Assembly: GCA_028023455.1 (NCBI GenBank) | Contig: JAQFVV010000020.1 | Coordinates: forward strand, 6,617,092-6,681,091 | Source of the DNA: Epiperipatus broadwayi | Taxonomy: Eukaryota > Onychophora > Udeonychophora > Euonychophora > Peripatidae | Length of the DNA stretch: 64,000 nt | Direction: 5' to 3' | Shown here: positions 23,602 to 35,049 of the stretch, one piece after another | Numbering within the stretch: the stretch's first letter is position 1 | Layout of the letters: every line of letters begins with the position of its first letter | The notes under the pieces: model-generated | Told to the model about the DNA's origin: nothing | The model's database searches: none | Seen by the model: only the letters and a program-made list of their open reading frames with translations | Program-made: the position numbers and the translations under genes

Positions 23602-24645
23602 ATGAACAATCAAGATAATAATTTAGAGAGTGAAATATCTGAGTTTATGGTCGATGATATTTGTGAAGAGGAAAAAGAAATAGAAAACTTAATCGAAATG
23701 GAAACAGTTGTAGATAGTGTCCAAATTATAGATAGTAAGATAAAAGAAGAGAAGGAAGAGGTTATGGAAATTAAAATAGTGGAAGAAAAGATAATAGTGC
23801 CTAAAAAGGAGGTAGAGAACTCCCAAATATCTCAACTGTTATTGATGATGAAGGAGATGAAAGAAGATAATAGAAAAATAGAGAAGAGATTAATGAAAAT
23901 ATGAATAAAATTAGAGAGGATACAAAAGTTCTTAATCAAAATATGATTAAAAATAGAGAGGATACAAAAGCTCTTAATGAAAATATGATTAAAAACAGAG
24001 AGGATACAAAAGCTCTTAATGAAAATATGATTAAAAATATTAGAGTCTCTTAATGAAAACGAAAATAAAACAAATATAAGATTAGAATCTCTTAGTGAAA
24101 ATGTGGACAAAAATAGTAATGAAATCAGAACTTGTGAAGAAAGTATGAATCACAAACTTAATGAAACCTGTAAGACGGTAGAAGATTTTAAGGTGGAAGT
24201 ACAAGATAAATTTAATAATTTGGATTTGAGATTTGATAGCAATGAAAAGGCTATTGATTCTTTAAAGGAAGAAATAATGCAAATAGAAGACAGAAATCAA
24301 AAGTTGTTGAAGAGAAAATTTTCTGAATTTTCAGAAAGAGCAGTAAAAGATTTTAAAACTCAAATAGAAGAATCTCTTGTCCGATGTCAACTAAATACTA
24401 GTATGTTAGATCAGAAAATAGAGAGTTATAATTTAAGTGTAAAGAGTGAAATCTATGAAGTAAAGAGTAATATAAATCATATTAATGAAGAAATTAGAAT
24501 TATTAAGGAAGAGGTAGTTCAGACTAAAATAAGTATCAAAGAGGAAGTCCAAAAAGAAGTGAGGATGCATGAGATTACAGGTCAGATTATGGCCCCCAAC
24601 GTGGTTGGCATGATGTGTAGTGGAGCTACACATAGTACAGGTTAG
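23602..24645 (+). pseudogene. Gag-like coiled-coil reading frame of an LTR retrotransposon, broken
   Basis: A strongly acidic and lysine-rich frame with heptad-like spacing runs from ATG 23602 to about 24560, with frame breaks near 23875 (single-base loss in an A run) and near 24040. It starts MNNQDNNLESEISEFMVDD and contains LLLMMKEMKEDNRK and later RFDSNEKAIDSLKEE. This resembles the long N-terminal coiled coil of some invertebrate Ty3-type Gag proteins, but no zinc knuckle, protease or polymerase follows. Between 23898 and 24040 a 42-base (14-residue) unit is repeated three to four times. The frame runs into a second leader-like copy at 24562-24650, so the element ends by rearrangement. 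A host coiled-coil gene is the alternative; the primer site upstream favours a retroelement. Confidence 0.45.
23898..24040 (+). repeat. 42 bp in-frame minisatellite inside the gag-like frame
   Basis: Units begin at 23898, 23940, 23982 and 24024 (AATATGATTAAAAA then AGAGAGGATACAAAAG.TCTT). Each encodes 14 residues, NMIKNREDTKALNE, lengthening the coiled coil by two heptads per unit. Confidence 0.85.
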
Positions 24646-24755
24646 AATATATATAGTTTTATATATATATGTCAACAGATGGTGTTCTACCAAAAACACC
24701 ATCAAGCGTATGTTTACATAAACATGAGACCAAGCATTCACTATCTCTAACTTTA

Positions 24756-24813
24756 ATTCCACTTTCAGATCATGATTTCAAGCTATTTGCTATCATCAGT
24801 GAAAGACAGGAAT
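24756..24813 (-). ncRNA. Type I hammerhead ribozyme, HH-C family (C1)
   Basis: On the minus strand: CTGATGA, stem II AGC/GCT around AAATA, GAAA, palindrome ATCATGAT, cleavage base C. Stem I inner helix CTTTCA/TGAAAG (6 pairs) and outer ATTCC/GGAAT (5 pairs) are separated by an asymmetric loop. Every invariant core base is present. Confidence 0.87.
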
Positions 24814-25149
24814 AAGAAACTAAATCTAAACACAAACTCTGAGCGTTTATGAAACAGTTTCTATTCAGCTTGCAAGCGTGAATCTTTTAGACACATAATG
24901 TCTTCAAACTCAGCATAGCAAGCCAGATAGCTATATGGGTCTGATATCAGTTCAGCATCACCACATAGTAGAAGCCTCTGCAATATATATCATTGCTAGA
25001 AAGACTTCAAAGGTACATTTATGAAAAACAAAAAAGTTTAAAACTTGCTAACGCTTGTATTTATGTCAACAGATGGCATTCTACCAAAGACACCATCAAG
25101 CATATGTTTACATACATGTCAGAGCAAGCATTCACTATCTCTAACTTTA

Positions 25150-25207
25150 ATTCCACTTTCAGATCATGATTTCAAGCTATTTGCTATCATCAGTGAAAGA
25201 CAGGAAT
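25150..25207 (-). ncRNA. Type I hammerhead ribozyme, HH-C family (C2)
   Basis: Identical in core, stem I, stem II and stem III palindrome to C1, 394 bases away in the same orientation. Cleavage at both would release a monomer of that length from a minus-strand transcript. Confidence 0.87.
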
Positions 25208-25261
25208 AAGAAACTAGATCTAAACACAAACTCTGAGTGTTTATGAAACAGTTTCTATTCA

Positions 25262-25305
25262 CTGATGATAGCAAACAGCTTGAAATCATGATCTGAAAGT
25301 GGAAT
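25262..25305 (+). ncRNA. Hammerhead ribozyme core with lost stem I, HH-C family (C3)
   Basis: Core CTGATGA, stem II (AGC/GCT with loop AAACA), GAAA, ATCATGAT and C are intact, but the 5' strand of stem I was replaced at the inversion junction, leaving only three or four possible pairs. It is probably inactive or weak alone. Confidence 0.75.
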
Positions 25306-25643
25306 TAAAGTTAGAGATAGTGAATGCTTGCTCTGACATTTATGTAAACATACGCTTGATGGTGTTTTTGGTAGAATGCCATCTGTTGACATAAATACAA
25401 GCGTTAGCAAGTTTTAAACTTGTTTTTTGTTTTTCATAAATGTACCTTTGAGTTTTTCTAGCAATGATATATATTGCAGAGGCTTCTACTATGTGGTGAT
25501 GCTGAACTTATATCAGACCCATATTGCTATCTGGCTTGCTATGCTGAGTTTGAAGACATTACGTGTCTAAAAGATTCATGCTTGCAAGCTGAATAGAAAC
25601 TGTTTCATAAACGCTCAGAGTTTGTGTTTAGATCTAGTTTCTT

Positions 25644-25701
25644 ATTCCTGTCTTTCACTGATGATAGCAAATAGCTTGAAATCATGATCTGAAAGTGGAA
25701 T
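25644..25701 (+). ncRNA. Type I hammerhead ribozyme, HH-C family (C4)
   Basis: Same intact architecture as C1 and C2, on the plus strand: inner stem I CTTTCA/TGAAAG, outer ATTCC/GGAAT, stem II AGC/GCT, GAAA, ATCATGAT, cleavage base C at 25689. It lies 396 bases from C3. Confidence 0.87.
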
Positions 25702-25869
25702 TAAAGTTTGAGATAGTGAATGCTTGCTCTGATGTTTATGTAAACATACGCTTGATGGTGTTTTTGGTAGAATGCCATCTGTTGACATAAATACAAGCGT
25801 TAGCAAGTTTTAAACTTGTTTTTTGTTTTTCTTGTTTTTTGTTTTTCATATATATATATTTAACAACTG

Positions 25870-26600
25870 CATTACCAGTTATTTCTGGTTTAAGTTCCTT
25901 TTCAAAATTAAAATTAAAAAAAAAAATCACAATCAACTGATCCAATATGACACAAAAAAGATTTTTTAAAATATCCATATTAAATATAAAAAAAATGAAA
26001 TACTAGCAAATTAGATAAGATATCATAAAAGATTTTTCTGTAATGACAGCCAGAAGAACATCTCTGTAAGAAATGAACAAGAATATATTTTTTCCCCATT
26101 TGTATTTTTTTTTAATTTTAATATTCATTCTTCTTAACCTTTCAATGATTATTATTTAATTGGCCGAATGAGTTAAAAATCAAAACTTTTAATTGGCCAA
26201 CTCACAACTTTAACAAAATCTATTGTTAAAATAGATTCACTTTTAATAATATAAATACGTTAGTTTCATTTGTAAAAAGTATATTACTAAATTGTCAGAT
26301 TACGAAAGAAAACAAAAGTCTTTTCAAAAATAAAATTTGATTTATAATTTAAAAAATATTCAATTGCGATGACATAAAAGTAAACGCTATTCAACCAACC
26401 AAAAACGATTGTGTCAGCAATCTTTTTTTTTTCACTTTAACGTTATGATAAATATGTAGCAATAAATAAATAATTCTTGGTAATATCTTAACTATTTTTC
26501 TAAAATAATTTGATTTTTAGTATTATTTTATCAATAATAATTTGTAATTCAATTCAAATATTGTTTAAAATGTTGTAAACATTCGTTTATCATTTTCGTA
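25870..26600. other. AT-rich spacer, nothing recognised
   Basis: A/T runs only. The minus-strand frame here is low-complexity. Confidence 0.5.
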
Positions 26601-26619
26601 ATAAAAATCAAAACGAACG

Positions 26620-27085
26620 TAACTTTTTAGTTTTTGGCAGCAATTTCCCTTTTTGACAGAAGTTGTACAGCCAATAAGATTCAAGAAAATGTGGTGAGGA
26701 GGCGGTGCTTTGGTTTTGTTTGACATATATGGTCATTTTTATTGATTTTTTACTTGTAAAATAATTCTGAAGAGGGCACCATCTTACAGAACTTTTGATT
26801 TTCTTTCGAATGACGTATAATATGTATACGTGAGATAAAAAGTAGCCGATTTAGAGTGACGACAAATCTTTTTGTTTTTGGTCGGGTCAAGCAGTTTAAA
26901 GATTAATGTGAAGTATAATAAAATAATTTATAATGTGCTATTTATTGTACTTTGGCATCTTTTAATTTTTAATAGAAGAGTAACAAATTTTTTTTATCCA
27001 AGTGGTGCAAACCCACAGAACAGCTTTGGCTGGCATTTGATCAACTTGATACAGCTTGTTTTTTTCTTCATGATGTTTTATTAGA
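26620..27085 (+). other. CpG-containing patch that may be a promoter and exon
   Basis: 26620-26890 has several CpGs, a CCAAT (near 26670) and a GC-rich GAGGAGGCGGTGC, contrasting with the flanks. It is followed at about 26990-27085 by a short frame reading FYPSGANPQNSFGWHLINLI. It looks like gene-associated rather than repeat DNA, but I cannot define splice sites or a product. Confidence 0.2.
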
Positions 27086-27413
27086 GGGATAATCAAAAAG
27101 CTTTTAACCTGTTATGAGCTATCCATATCTCTATTTTTATCATATTAGTTGTTAAAAAGGCCTTTAGCTACTAAATTATTCAATGTGTATATGTGTCATA
27201 GTTTGTTTATCTCAAAAGGTTAAATGTAGTTTCTTTCTTTCTTGGAAATTAAAACAGAAACTTGGTTCATTAGAAATAATTTTATCATAAGTAAAAGAAA
27301 TAAAGACCATTATATGTCAGTTTATATTTCTTACACAAAATAAAATCAATGATTCAGCTTTTTCAAAAAATCTATTGTATCAAATGTAGTTTATAAACAA
27401 TTAGGTACTTTGG

Positions 27414-27677
27414 TATTAGAACTGCAACATGGAACATGTATTAGACCTACTGCACCTGTTCACATTTGTATCAATCCGCTGATAATTTTGTAATCTTGGG
27501 AACTGACCAAAATAAGGTATACATGGATCTCATACATGACTTTTTTGGCAAAAAAACCATGTACATGGATCTTGTACATGATATTTTGGCAAGATTTATA
27601 AAGTTATCAGGGGGGTGATACAAATGTGAAAAGGGTGCACTAAATCTAATACATGCTCCATGTTGCCAGACTAAAAA
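27414..27677. mobile_element. MITE-like inverted-repeat element
   Basis: Ends GCAACATGGAACATGTATTAGA and its inverted partner TCTAATACATGCTCCATGTTGC continue as about 80 bp inverted arms, with a centre that is itself palindromic (ATGGATCTTGTACATGAT type words). There is no coding capacity. A TSD is not clear. Confidence 0.65.
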
Positions 27678-27744
27678 TAACTAAAAGTAAAAACATAATA
27701 AACATATTTATCACTTTCAATAAGAAATGTATGATTTTGAGCAA

Positions 27745-28045
27745 GGCATTCAAATATATATAACTTGTACACTAACAACTTTTAAAAATGACATTTGAAA
27801 TAACAAAAAATGTGATTTGTGATACTAAAAATTGTTAGTTTAAATTCTGCACTAAACAAACAATAAATGATTTGGGCTTTTAAATAATGAGACATTCAAA
27901 TATGTATGAGTTGGACACTAACAACTTTTTAGAATGACATTTGAAAGCAAAAAAAAATGTGATTTGCGATCATAATGAAATGACATTATTACACAAAAAA
28001 ATTGTTATTAAACAGACAGTAAATGATTTGGGTTTTTAAATAATA
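27745..28045. repeat. Two diverged ~150 bp direct repeats
   Basis: Both copies contain CATTCAAATAT, GACACTAACAACTTTT or ACACTAACAACTTTT, TGACATTTGAAA, AATGTGATTTG and AATGATTTGGG in the same order. Confidence 0.7.
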
Positions 28046-28049
28046 TTTA

Positions 28050-29150
28050 TAAAAACACATTAAGTATACCTATACAATATTTACCATGTAATATAGAACA
28101 GGAATTGTTGCCTTGAAACAAAACATTTAATATTACCACAGAAAATAGAAAAGTCTACTAAAAATTTTCCCTCTGAAAATGCAGCATGTGATTGCAAAGT
28201 AATCTGGGATTTTCAACAGAAATGCTAATAAATGCATTTTTTTTTGTAAACAACTTCAACCAAAAAAAAAAAAAGAACAACAAACCAAGAAAAAAAAATA
28301 CATATTAATTATGAGACTTTTATTAGGTTTTTATCCTGGCAGAACCATTTCTTTTATATCGTTAAGTATGGCAGAAAGAAATCTGGACAATAACTGAAAA
28401 TATCAAAATATTACAAAAAAAAGATCATGTTGATAAAGATAAAAACATGTTTCCACACATATACTTGTAGGGTTTATTTCCTTTCAATTTGACATCATCA
28501 TGACATTACACATTTATTGTGGGTGTAAAAAGACCTCCTATCTCCCCTACATTGCAGCTCTAATACTAAAGTACCAACAATTATATCAATGTCACAGATT
28601 ATAGTTGATGTCACAGAGTAAAGCTTATAGCAAATAAAGTGATTAATTCAACTTTAAAAGGCAAGTTTCTGGATGTTGTAATTAATCAACACATTTAGTT
28701 TATTCAACACTTTGAAATTATTTCACAAAAATAGATGGGTTTTGATCAATAGATTTGCATTTCAAATAGATTTTTTTATTATAAAAATATTGCAATATGT
28801 CATTCTTAAAATCTCTTAACATTATTTTGTTCATCATAAACAGATCAAGTAATTCTTATTCAGATGTGATAACGTTTTGAGTTGTGTATATAACATAGTG
28901 AGCTTTTTCATTTATATATTTTGATAAAGCATTCTTACTCAGAAAGTTTTATTGACATTATTTAACTTAACCTATGCATATCTATTTGTTATCATCAAAT
29001 TCTATTGAAAGTATGTCAAATAAATATCCAATCTTCAAGTTGAGCTTTTTTCTGTTCATCTCTGCAAATAAACTATATGTTCCAATAAGACTAACCTTCA
29101 GCCACTAAACACTACAGTTGGTTTGTGATTTAACTACAGAATATGTAATG
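28050..29150. other. Spacer, nothing recognised
   Basis: Moderately AT-rich. No repeat of the named families and no supported frame. Confidence 0.45.
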
Positions 29151-29180
29151 TATGTATGCATATATGTACCATACATGTAT

Positions 29181-29482
29181 GCATATATGTACCATATCCT
29201 CAGGCAATGAACTCAGCCTTCAGGAACTGTTTATCAACATAACATATAAAGTGATATTGCATATATGTACCATACCCTCATGCAATGAACTAAGCCTTCA
29301 GGAACTGTTTATCAACATAACATATAAAGTGATATTGCATATATGTACCATACCCTCAAGCAATGAACTAAGCCTTCAGGAACTGTTTATCAACATAACA
29401 TATAAAGTGATATTGCATATATGTACCATACCCTCAAGCAATGAACTCAGCCTTCAGGAACATAACATATAAAGTGATATGA
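29181..29482 (+). repeat. 78 bp minisatellite, four copies
   Basis: Units begin at 29183, 29261, 29339 and 29417 (ATATATGTACCATA.CCTCA ... AGTGATATTGC). The last unit has an 11-base deletion. Because 78 is a multiple of three, a frame stays open (HICTIPS.NELSLQELFI per 26 residues), but this is a consequence of the repeat, not evidence of a gene. Confidence 0.92.
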
Positions 29483-30197
29483 GTGAAATTTAAAAGTGAT
29501 ATCTGAGAACTATCTAATAATTCTATATAGAACCAAATGTCTGCACACAATATATATATATTTTAACCATGGAATCAATTTATCATTTTTTACATGGATG
29601 ATTTCATCTCCATCACAGGGTTGCTTCTAAAATAATAAACTGCACAAAAACATTAAATAACATATATTTTATTAACATATTAGTATTGAATATGGTGCAT
29701 ATAACTCCAACAAATACATTAGATAATATATTTTAAAAAAAATAGAATTTGCCTTTCAATAATTTTTGGCACTTAGAATTTGCTTAGTAACACTCCTGTG
29801 GAAATATGAGTGAACCAATTTCTTCTTCCATATAGAATAAGTTACTTCTAACATAGGCTTCTAGTTTCAACATTTGAACAAGTAGCAAATGAAAGTGTAA
29901 TAGTATACATATATGCCATTACATCACTTTCAAATAAAAAAGAGGAAATATTGATAAATAAAATCACATTCAAATAGAAATATAAAATTAATAAAATTTT
30001 TATTTAAACCAATATATATATATAATTGCATAGATGACAACTAATTAAACAATTATTTAAAAGGAAAGTTAAATTTTAAAAAAAATCTAAAGATAAAATA
30101 TTATTTTTAAAGGAATGTAAAAGAAAATAAAAACTGTTAATTATTTTCTATTTAGAAATTATTTTTAAATCTTAGCAGAATGGAAATGATTTTCTAT

Positions 30198-30403
30198 TTA
30201 AAAGTAGACATAATAGCAAACAAGTCCTTGGGCATTTAACCAATTGTAAGTCAGATAAGAAATCAATAAAAAAATTACTAATGATAAAAGTTGATGTTCC
30301 CACTCTAAAGTGAACTGGCCAATAAGGATGTGAATTAACACATGGTCCATAGAGAAATTCATTATTGCCAATAAGAGCAGCACCAAGCTAGGCAAGAGAA
30401 ATC
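30198..30403 (-). CDS. Possible terminal exon of an unrecognised membrane protein
   Basis: On the minus strand a pyrimidine-rich tract and ATTCCAG acceptor (AG at 30404-30405) precede an open segment of 206 bases ending at TAA. It codes for about 68 residues with two hydrophobic segments (FLLPSLVLLLLAIMNF and LLSLVIFLLISYLTY), a charged turn between them (FTLEWEHQ) and the C terminus AQGLVCYYVYF. Codon use is less skewed than in the noise frames. No family is recognised. Phase would require an upstream exon ending with one base over, which neither exon-like block at 30.6 nor 31.1 kb supplies directly. It may therefore be a chance frame. Confidence 0.22.
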
Positions 30404-30582
30404 CTGGAATTTGATGATAAGCAATTAAAAAGGTTATACAAAAAAAAAAACTTTTTTGGAATGGAGTTTGTTTTTGATTGCTCTTGCTCATTATGTGACT
30501 TTTTAAACATATGTATACATGGATTGCAGACCTCCAAAATGTAGAGGTCACACAATAAAATTTTCATTTCCTATATTTGCAC

Positions 30583-30710
30583 CAATTTAGATGGCCTCCA
30601 GAGTGATGGTTCCTTCCTGAGAGCAATATTAATACAAGATGGAAGGACCTTCGAATGGAGTTGTGCAATGCATCAAGGACAACAAAGACAGAATCCAATA
30701 ATTTGATGTC
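30583..30710 (-). other. Exon-like block with acceptor and donor signals
   Basis: The minus strand reads TACTTTTCAG|GACATC at the 3' side and AATTG|GTGCAA at the 5' side of a 128-base block that is open in one frame (LDSVFVVLDALHN..). The plus strand also has a plausible acceptor (TTTAG|ATGG). Base composition is clearly less AT-rich than the surroundings. No homology is recognised. Confidence 0.2.
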
Positions 30711-31077
30711 CTGAAAAGTATGAACTTTTAATTATCTAAAATAAGAATTTTTCCAAATACTAAACATTATCTAACTCTTAAAGAAATTCTCTTATCAGAC
30801 TAAGTAAAAAATTTAAATTATGTATTATTATTATTTTTTGTTTGGCTATCATTTTTATTTTTGTTCTTTTAGATTGATAATTTAAAAATAGGCATAAATG
30901 GCTGCATATATTCATAAGATTATGTTACTTAGGTGTGTTAATTTTGGACTATTTGTTTTGTAGTTGAATCAGCACTAGTGGAGGGATGTATGGGGATTTT
31001 ATGTCAATGTAATCTGGCGAAGCATATTGGATTCTCATTCCCTTGTGCTGCATTAGCATACAAAGCATAGTACCCAC

Positions 31078-31159
31078 CTGAATGCATGGCCCCAAAGTGT
31101 AGCCATCATGTTACTAATGGCCGTAGATATATTTCCTATGCCACTGATCTCCTTACACC
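31078..31159 (-). other. Exon-like block with acceptor and donor signals
   Basis: The minus strand shows TTACAACCAG|GGTGTAAG and CATTCAG|GTGGGT bracketing 82 bases that are open in one frame (CKEISGIGNISTAISNMM). Its phase does not join in frame to the block at 30.6 kb. Confidence 0.2.
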
Positions 31160-31179
31160 CTGGTTGTAATATTAAGCCA

Positions 31180-33100
31180 GCAAAGACCATCATTCCCATT
31201 TATAAAGCATGTCTTTTATATAATTCCAAATGATTGCCTCACCAGACAGATGCACAATCCTGTACTGGACAAGGATCATTATTTCTCTAATTATATCATT
31301 CTACAGATGCACATTCCTGTCAGCATGGATTTTTATGTTAACATCCTCATTTTGCATTGATCATATAAGTATATCAGTAAGCTGGTGTTGGTTTGGATGC
31401 AACTTGTAGCTTGTAGTCAAAAGAATCAAGGTATTAAATGGGTATTCTATATAGCATGTTTACACTTAGAAAAATATTTAAAATTGTGTTAAATCTATTA
31501 ATGTACATATCTGTGCATATAATGTAAATTAAATTTATTCAATTGCTAATTCAATTTCCAGAATTTTGTATTAATGTGGGTGTGCATAACAATACAAATG
31601 GATTTTAATTAATTTTTGGCAGTAACTTATTTTTATTAATAATATTTTTAAAATCAGGAATTAGAAATTCTCAAATTTGCAACATTAGATTATAAACTTA
31701 AAGCTCAGCTTCTCTGTGAATTAGAGACTGGGGCTTTTGGTTTGATAAAAGAATAACCTCACCCATATGTATCTGTTGCCTTTATAAATTTTTCTAGATT
31801 TTAATAGCCTGGTGGCACCTTAGCATGGCAGATAAGTTTGTGAGGTTCTGTCATACCAATACAAATGAGATATACTTTATTCTTCATACACAAAAAATAC
31901 TGTTCTCATTCCCTTCACCAATTAACTTCCAAAAAGTAAAACATTTTAATGAACCCCTTTTGTATTTTCTGATCATATGCTTTCATTTTTATCAGTTACT
32001 AAGATATCGAAAGTGCTTAGCTCAAGACACTGAATATTTTTTATCTTAGCATTAGAAGTGCTTATGATTGATTATAATTCATGTGGGAAAAGTTTATCAA
32101 TTTACGTAATTATAGTTGATAAAATGCTTATCAAAATTCCCCTTGTAGATCACTTTATATTTTATTTAATTAGTCAATTAAACTCTAAAATATAAGTATA
32201 AAAAAATTCTAATTTAATTTTTAAATGTACTTACAAGATTAACCTTTAATTAAAATAATTAGTGCATAACATAAAATAGTCTATCTATTTTAAAAACAAT
32301 TATATATATATATACATTTAAATACTTTTAGTGTTTTTCTTAAATATTAAATGAATAAAAGAGAAATATGTAATGTTTTTTTTTTTTTTTAAAAGAGTCA
32401 ATGTAATTATACAAAGTGTCTTTTATACATCCATGTACTCACATAAACATACACAAATAAAGAATTAAATTACTATCTTGTTAGGCAATTCCTGTGTACC
32501 TTGATTCTATATTGCCAAATATAATTATATTTTAAGTTTTTATTATTATTATTTTTGTCTATTCTCAGTTTCTGGTAATGAAAACACTGTTTCAGTATGG
32601 AGTAGTCAATTGATGGCAACAGGGTATGTAGATTGTATTTAATAGAAGAGGGTTGTATTTATCAAACTAATTAATATCTTGTTATGTATATTTTCTAGTA
32701 GTGAAATTCAATCAATGTGTAGATCAGATACATTTGTGACTTCTTGACTTATGCTGGAAATAAGAGGTATGATGTAATGGCTATGGGATGGAGAAGATAC
32801 ATAAAGAAGAATTAGGAGAAATAAGTAGCTTTTCAAGAAATAGTTAGCAATTTACTTATAGTTTTGGTAAAAAAATATAGTTGTTCTTATTTAAAGATTA
32901 CAACCCAAAACTCCCAAGGGATATTGAGTACCTTATCAGGAAGATTTCAGTAAACACAATCTCAATTATCTTCCTGGTTTTGGAAGAATTTGTGTCATCA
33001 AACCAAAACACAAATATCTGTTGAAAAACAATTGATAAACCTTAAGATTTTAGCATTTTCCCTACTAGTATTTCAAGAACACAATTAGCCAAATTTTACA
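31180..33100. other. Spacer, nothing recognised
   Basis: AT-rich. The short frame at 31825-32049 has no recognisable domain. Confidence 0.45.
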
Positions 33101-33111
33101 ATAACAAATGT

Positions 33112-33249
33112 ATAATCATTGGATCTAGAATACTTAGATAATATTATTCATTAGTTCAGCATACATTTGCCACATGTCTTATAATCATTGGATCTAGAAT
33201 ACTTAGATAACATTATTCATTAGTTCAGTATACATTTGCCACATGTCTT
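33112..33249. repeat. Two tandem 69 bp units
   Basis: ATAATCATTGGATCTAG begins both units (33112 and 33181). They differ at only two or three positions, so the duplication is recent. Confidence 0.92.
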
Positions 33250-33892
33250 ATAAACATGAATAAACAATTGGCAGTTAGTTCAACATAGTTTGTATAAATC
33301 TTTAAACTAGTTTTTGTCTATTGCCTTTATCTATGAAGTCATTTATTGTAAGGTTGAGAATCCATTGATATAAGTGATAGCATGCATTAATATTCCCTAA
33401 CAAGTTTTTGATTATCAGCTTTTCCTATGACAAATATTGGATTTACATTTTTACACCCAGCAAATACTTTTAAATTCTTAATACTATTTGTGCTAATCGA
33501 TTAAAAAATACTAAGATTTTGAACCTAAACATGTATGCATAATTATATATATTTTAGACTAGGCCTTTAAGTAAATATTTTATTAATTTCACTTACAATC
33601 TAACTATAAAAATATAAATAGATTGCAATTAGTGTATCTATTACATTTTGAAAGTAAGGTGAGAAACTCATATATAATGTTTTATTAAGTGTATAACAGT
33701 TTTGATGAATATAGTTAGCTTACACTTAAATGGATCAATTTTTTAAATTACAAGATTATAAATCATTCAATTACTTTAAATTATCGTAATAGATTTCTAA
33801 CTATAAGATCTTGCCATTGACTCATTGTAAATCGAAAGATTTCGCGAGTATTAATGTATAATAGGAATTGTGGACTTAATCAATGAATTATT

Positions 33893-34062
33893 GAACAGCT
33901 TCACGCTCTCAGATCTAACCACTTCAGCTTTACCTATTTATATAGAAAGTAGGTTGAAGTAAAGAAGGGTTCCCCTCTTTTCTTCCAATGTGTAAACTTG
34001 TGGTTAAGACCTGTAGAGGTCCCTACCTTCGCATTTTTAACGCACAAGCTTTAGGTTTATTG
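33893..34062. mobile_element. Fragment related to foldback families E and F
   Basis: It shares GACCTGTAGAGGTCCCTAC and TCGCATTTT with the 48.8 kb palindrome, and AGCTTCAC.CTCT followed by a TATATA-like run and AAGTA with the 14.6-15.1 kb palindrome. This links those two elements as one superfamily. No inverted partner is present here. Confidence 0.5.
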
Positions 34063-34577
34063 CTTTAGTAAATATTATTATTTATTAATGCAAATACTTT
34101 AGATTTTATTATCTGACAGTAAAAGTGATAAACATATTTTTTGAATTAGAATGACTTACATTCTCAAGAAAAGATTTAATTATTAAGAAAAGAATCAATA
34201 TTTTTTTTCGTTACCTAATTAAATTATTATTATTTAATAATACATAGAAGTAAATGTTAAGATATAAATCATATTTATTTTTACACCTATTTATACTCAG
34301 TCTGAAGTCTGAAATTTGATCATAACTCTTAGTTTTTTAGACAATTTTTTTATTCTATTTTCTGTTCCTCTCTTTTCCCTCTTTCTTTTTTCTTTTTCTA
34401 TTTATCACTTATTTTATCTGTATCCATTAGTCGACTGACATATATTTCTACTTTTCTTTCAGTGATTTATCCAACAAATTATTTGTTTACCCATCTGCCA
34501 ATCTAACCATTTATTTATTCATCCATCCTTTATCTACTATTCACCTATCTATATTCCAATTTACTTATTTGTATGTT

Positions 34578-34749
34578 TGTCTAAACTCTCTCTCTCTCTC
34601 TCTCTTGCATGCACTGTTGCTCTCTTTCCTTCTTCCTTCCTCTCATCCATCTCTCCATCCATCTGTTTATTGATCTATCTATATATATAATCTATCAATC
34701 CACCTATTTATCTATCTTCCTATCTACTATCCATCTATCTACAATCTAT

Positions 34750-34793
<44 letters not shown>

Positions 34794-34797
34794 TTAT

Positions 34798-34883
<86 letters not shown>

Positions 34884-34884
34884 G

Positions 34885-34937
<53 letters not shown>

Positions 34938-35045
34938 TTATCTATCTGTTTATCTATATATCTGTTTGTATATCTATCTGTCTATCTATCCAACCATCCA
35001 TCAAACTATCTTTATCTATCTGTCTGTCTGTCTTTGTTTAACTAA
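34578..35045. repeat. Long TCTA tetranucleotide array with TC and TCTG tracts
   Basis: It begins as a TC run, becomes TCTA-rich with interruptions, then about 190 bases of nearly pure TCTA, and ends in TCTG/TTTG mixtures. The 146-residue frame over it (YLSI repeats) is a microsatellite translation and not a protein. Confidence 0.97.
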
Positions 35046-35049
35046 TTAA

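Larger units (their letters stand above)
24655..25858. mobile_element. HH-C retrozyme-like array: two minus-strand then two plus-strand monomers
   Basis: Four hammerheads lie here: minus at 24768-24799 and 25162-25193, plus at 25262-25293 and 25658-25689. Spacing within each orientation is 394 and 396 bases, so the monomer is about 395. The minus block and plus block meet head to head at about 25260, where TTCTATTCA joins CTGATGA. The outer ends are the same word in opposite orientation (GTCAACAGATGG..., ...CCATCTGTTGAC) next to TATATA runs. The monomer contains the module CTGAACTTATATCAGACCC shared in form with HH-B and HH-D. The structure fits reverse transcription of a multimeric or circular RNA with a strand switch. 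It abuts the gag relic at 24650. Confidence 0.88.

Noticed and set aside
22795-24645. Intact endogenous retrovirus or LTR retrotransposon
   Set aside because: Only a leader and a broken gag-like frame are visible; no protease, reverse transcriptase, integrase or clear LTR pair was found.
29152-29472. CRISPR-like regular repeat
   Set aside because: The units are contiguous 78 bp tandem copies with no distinct spacers and the DNA is eukaryotic; it is a minisatellite.
34609-35049. 146-codon open frame of YLSI repeats
   Set aside because: It is the translation of the TCTA microsatellite; any 4-base repeat without stops gives such a frame.
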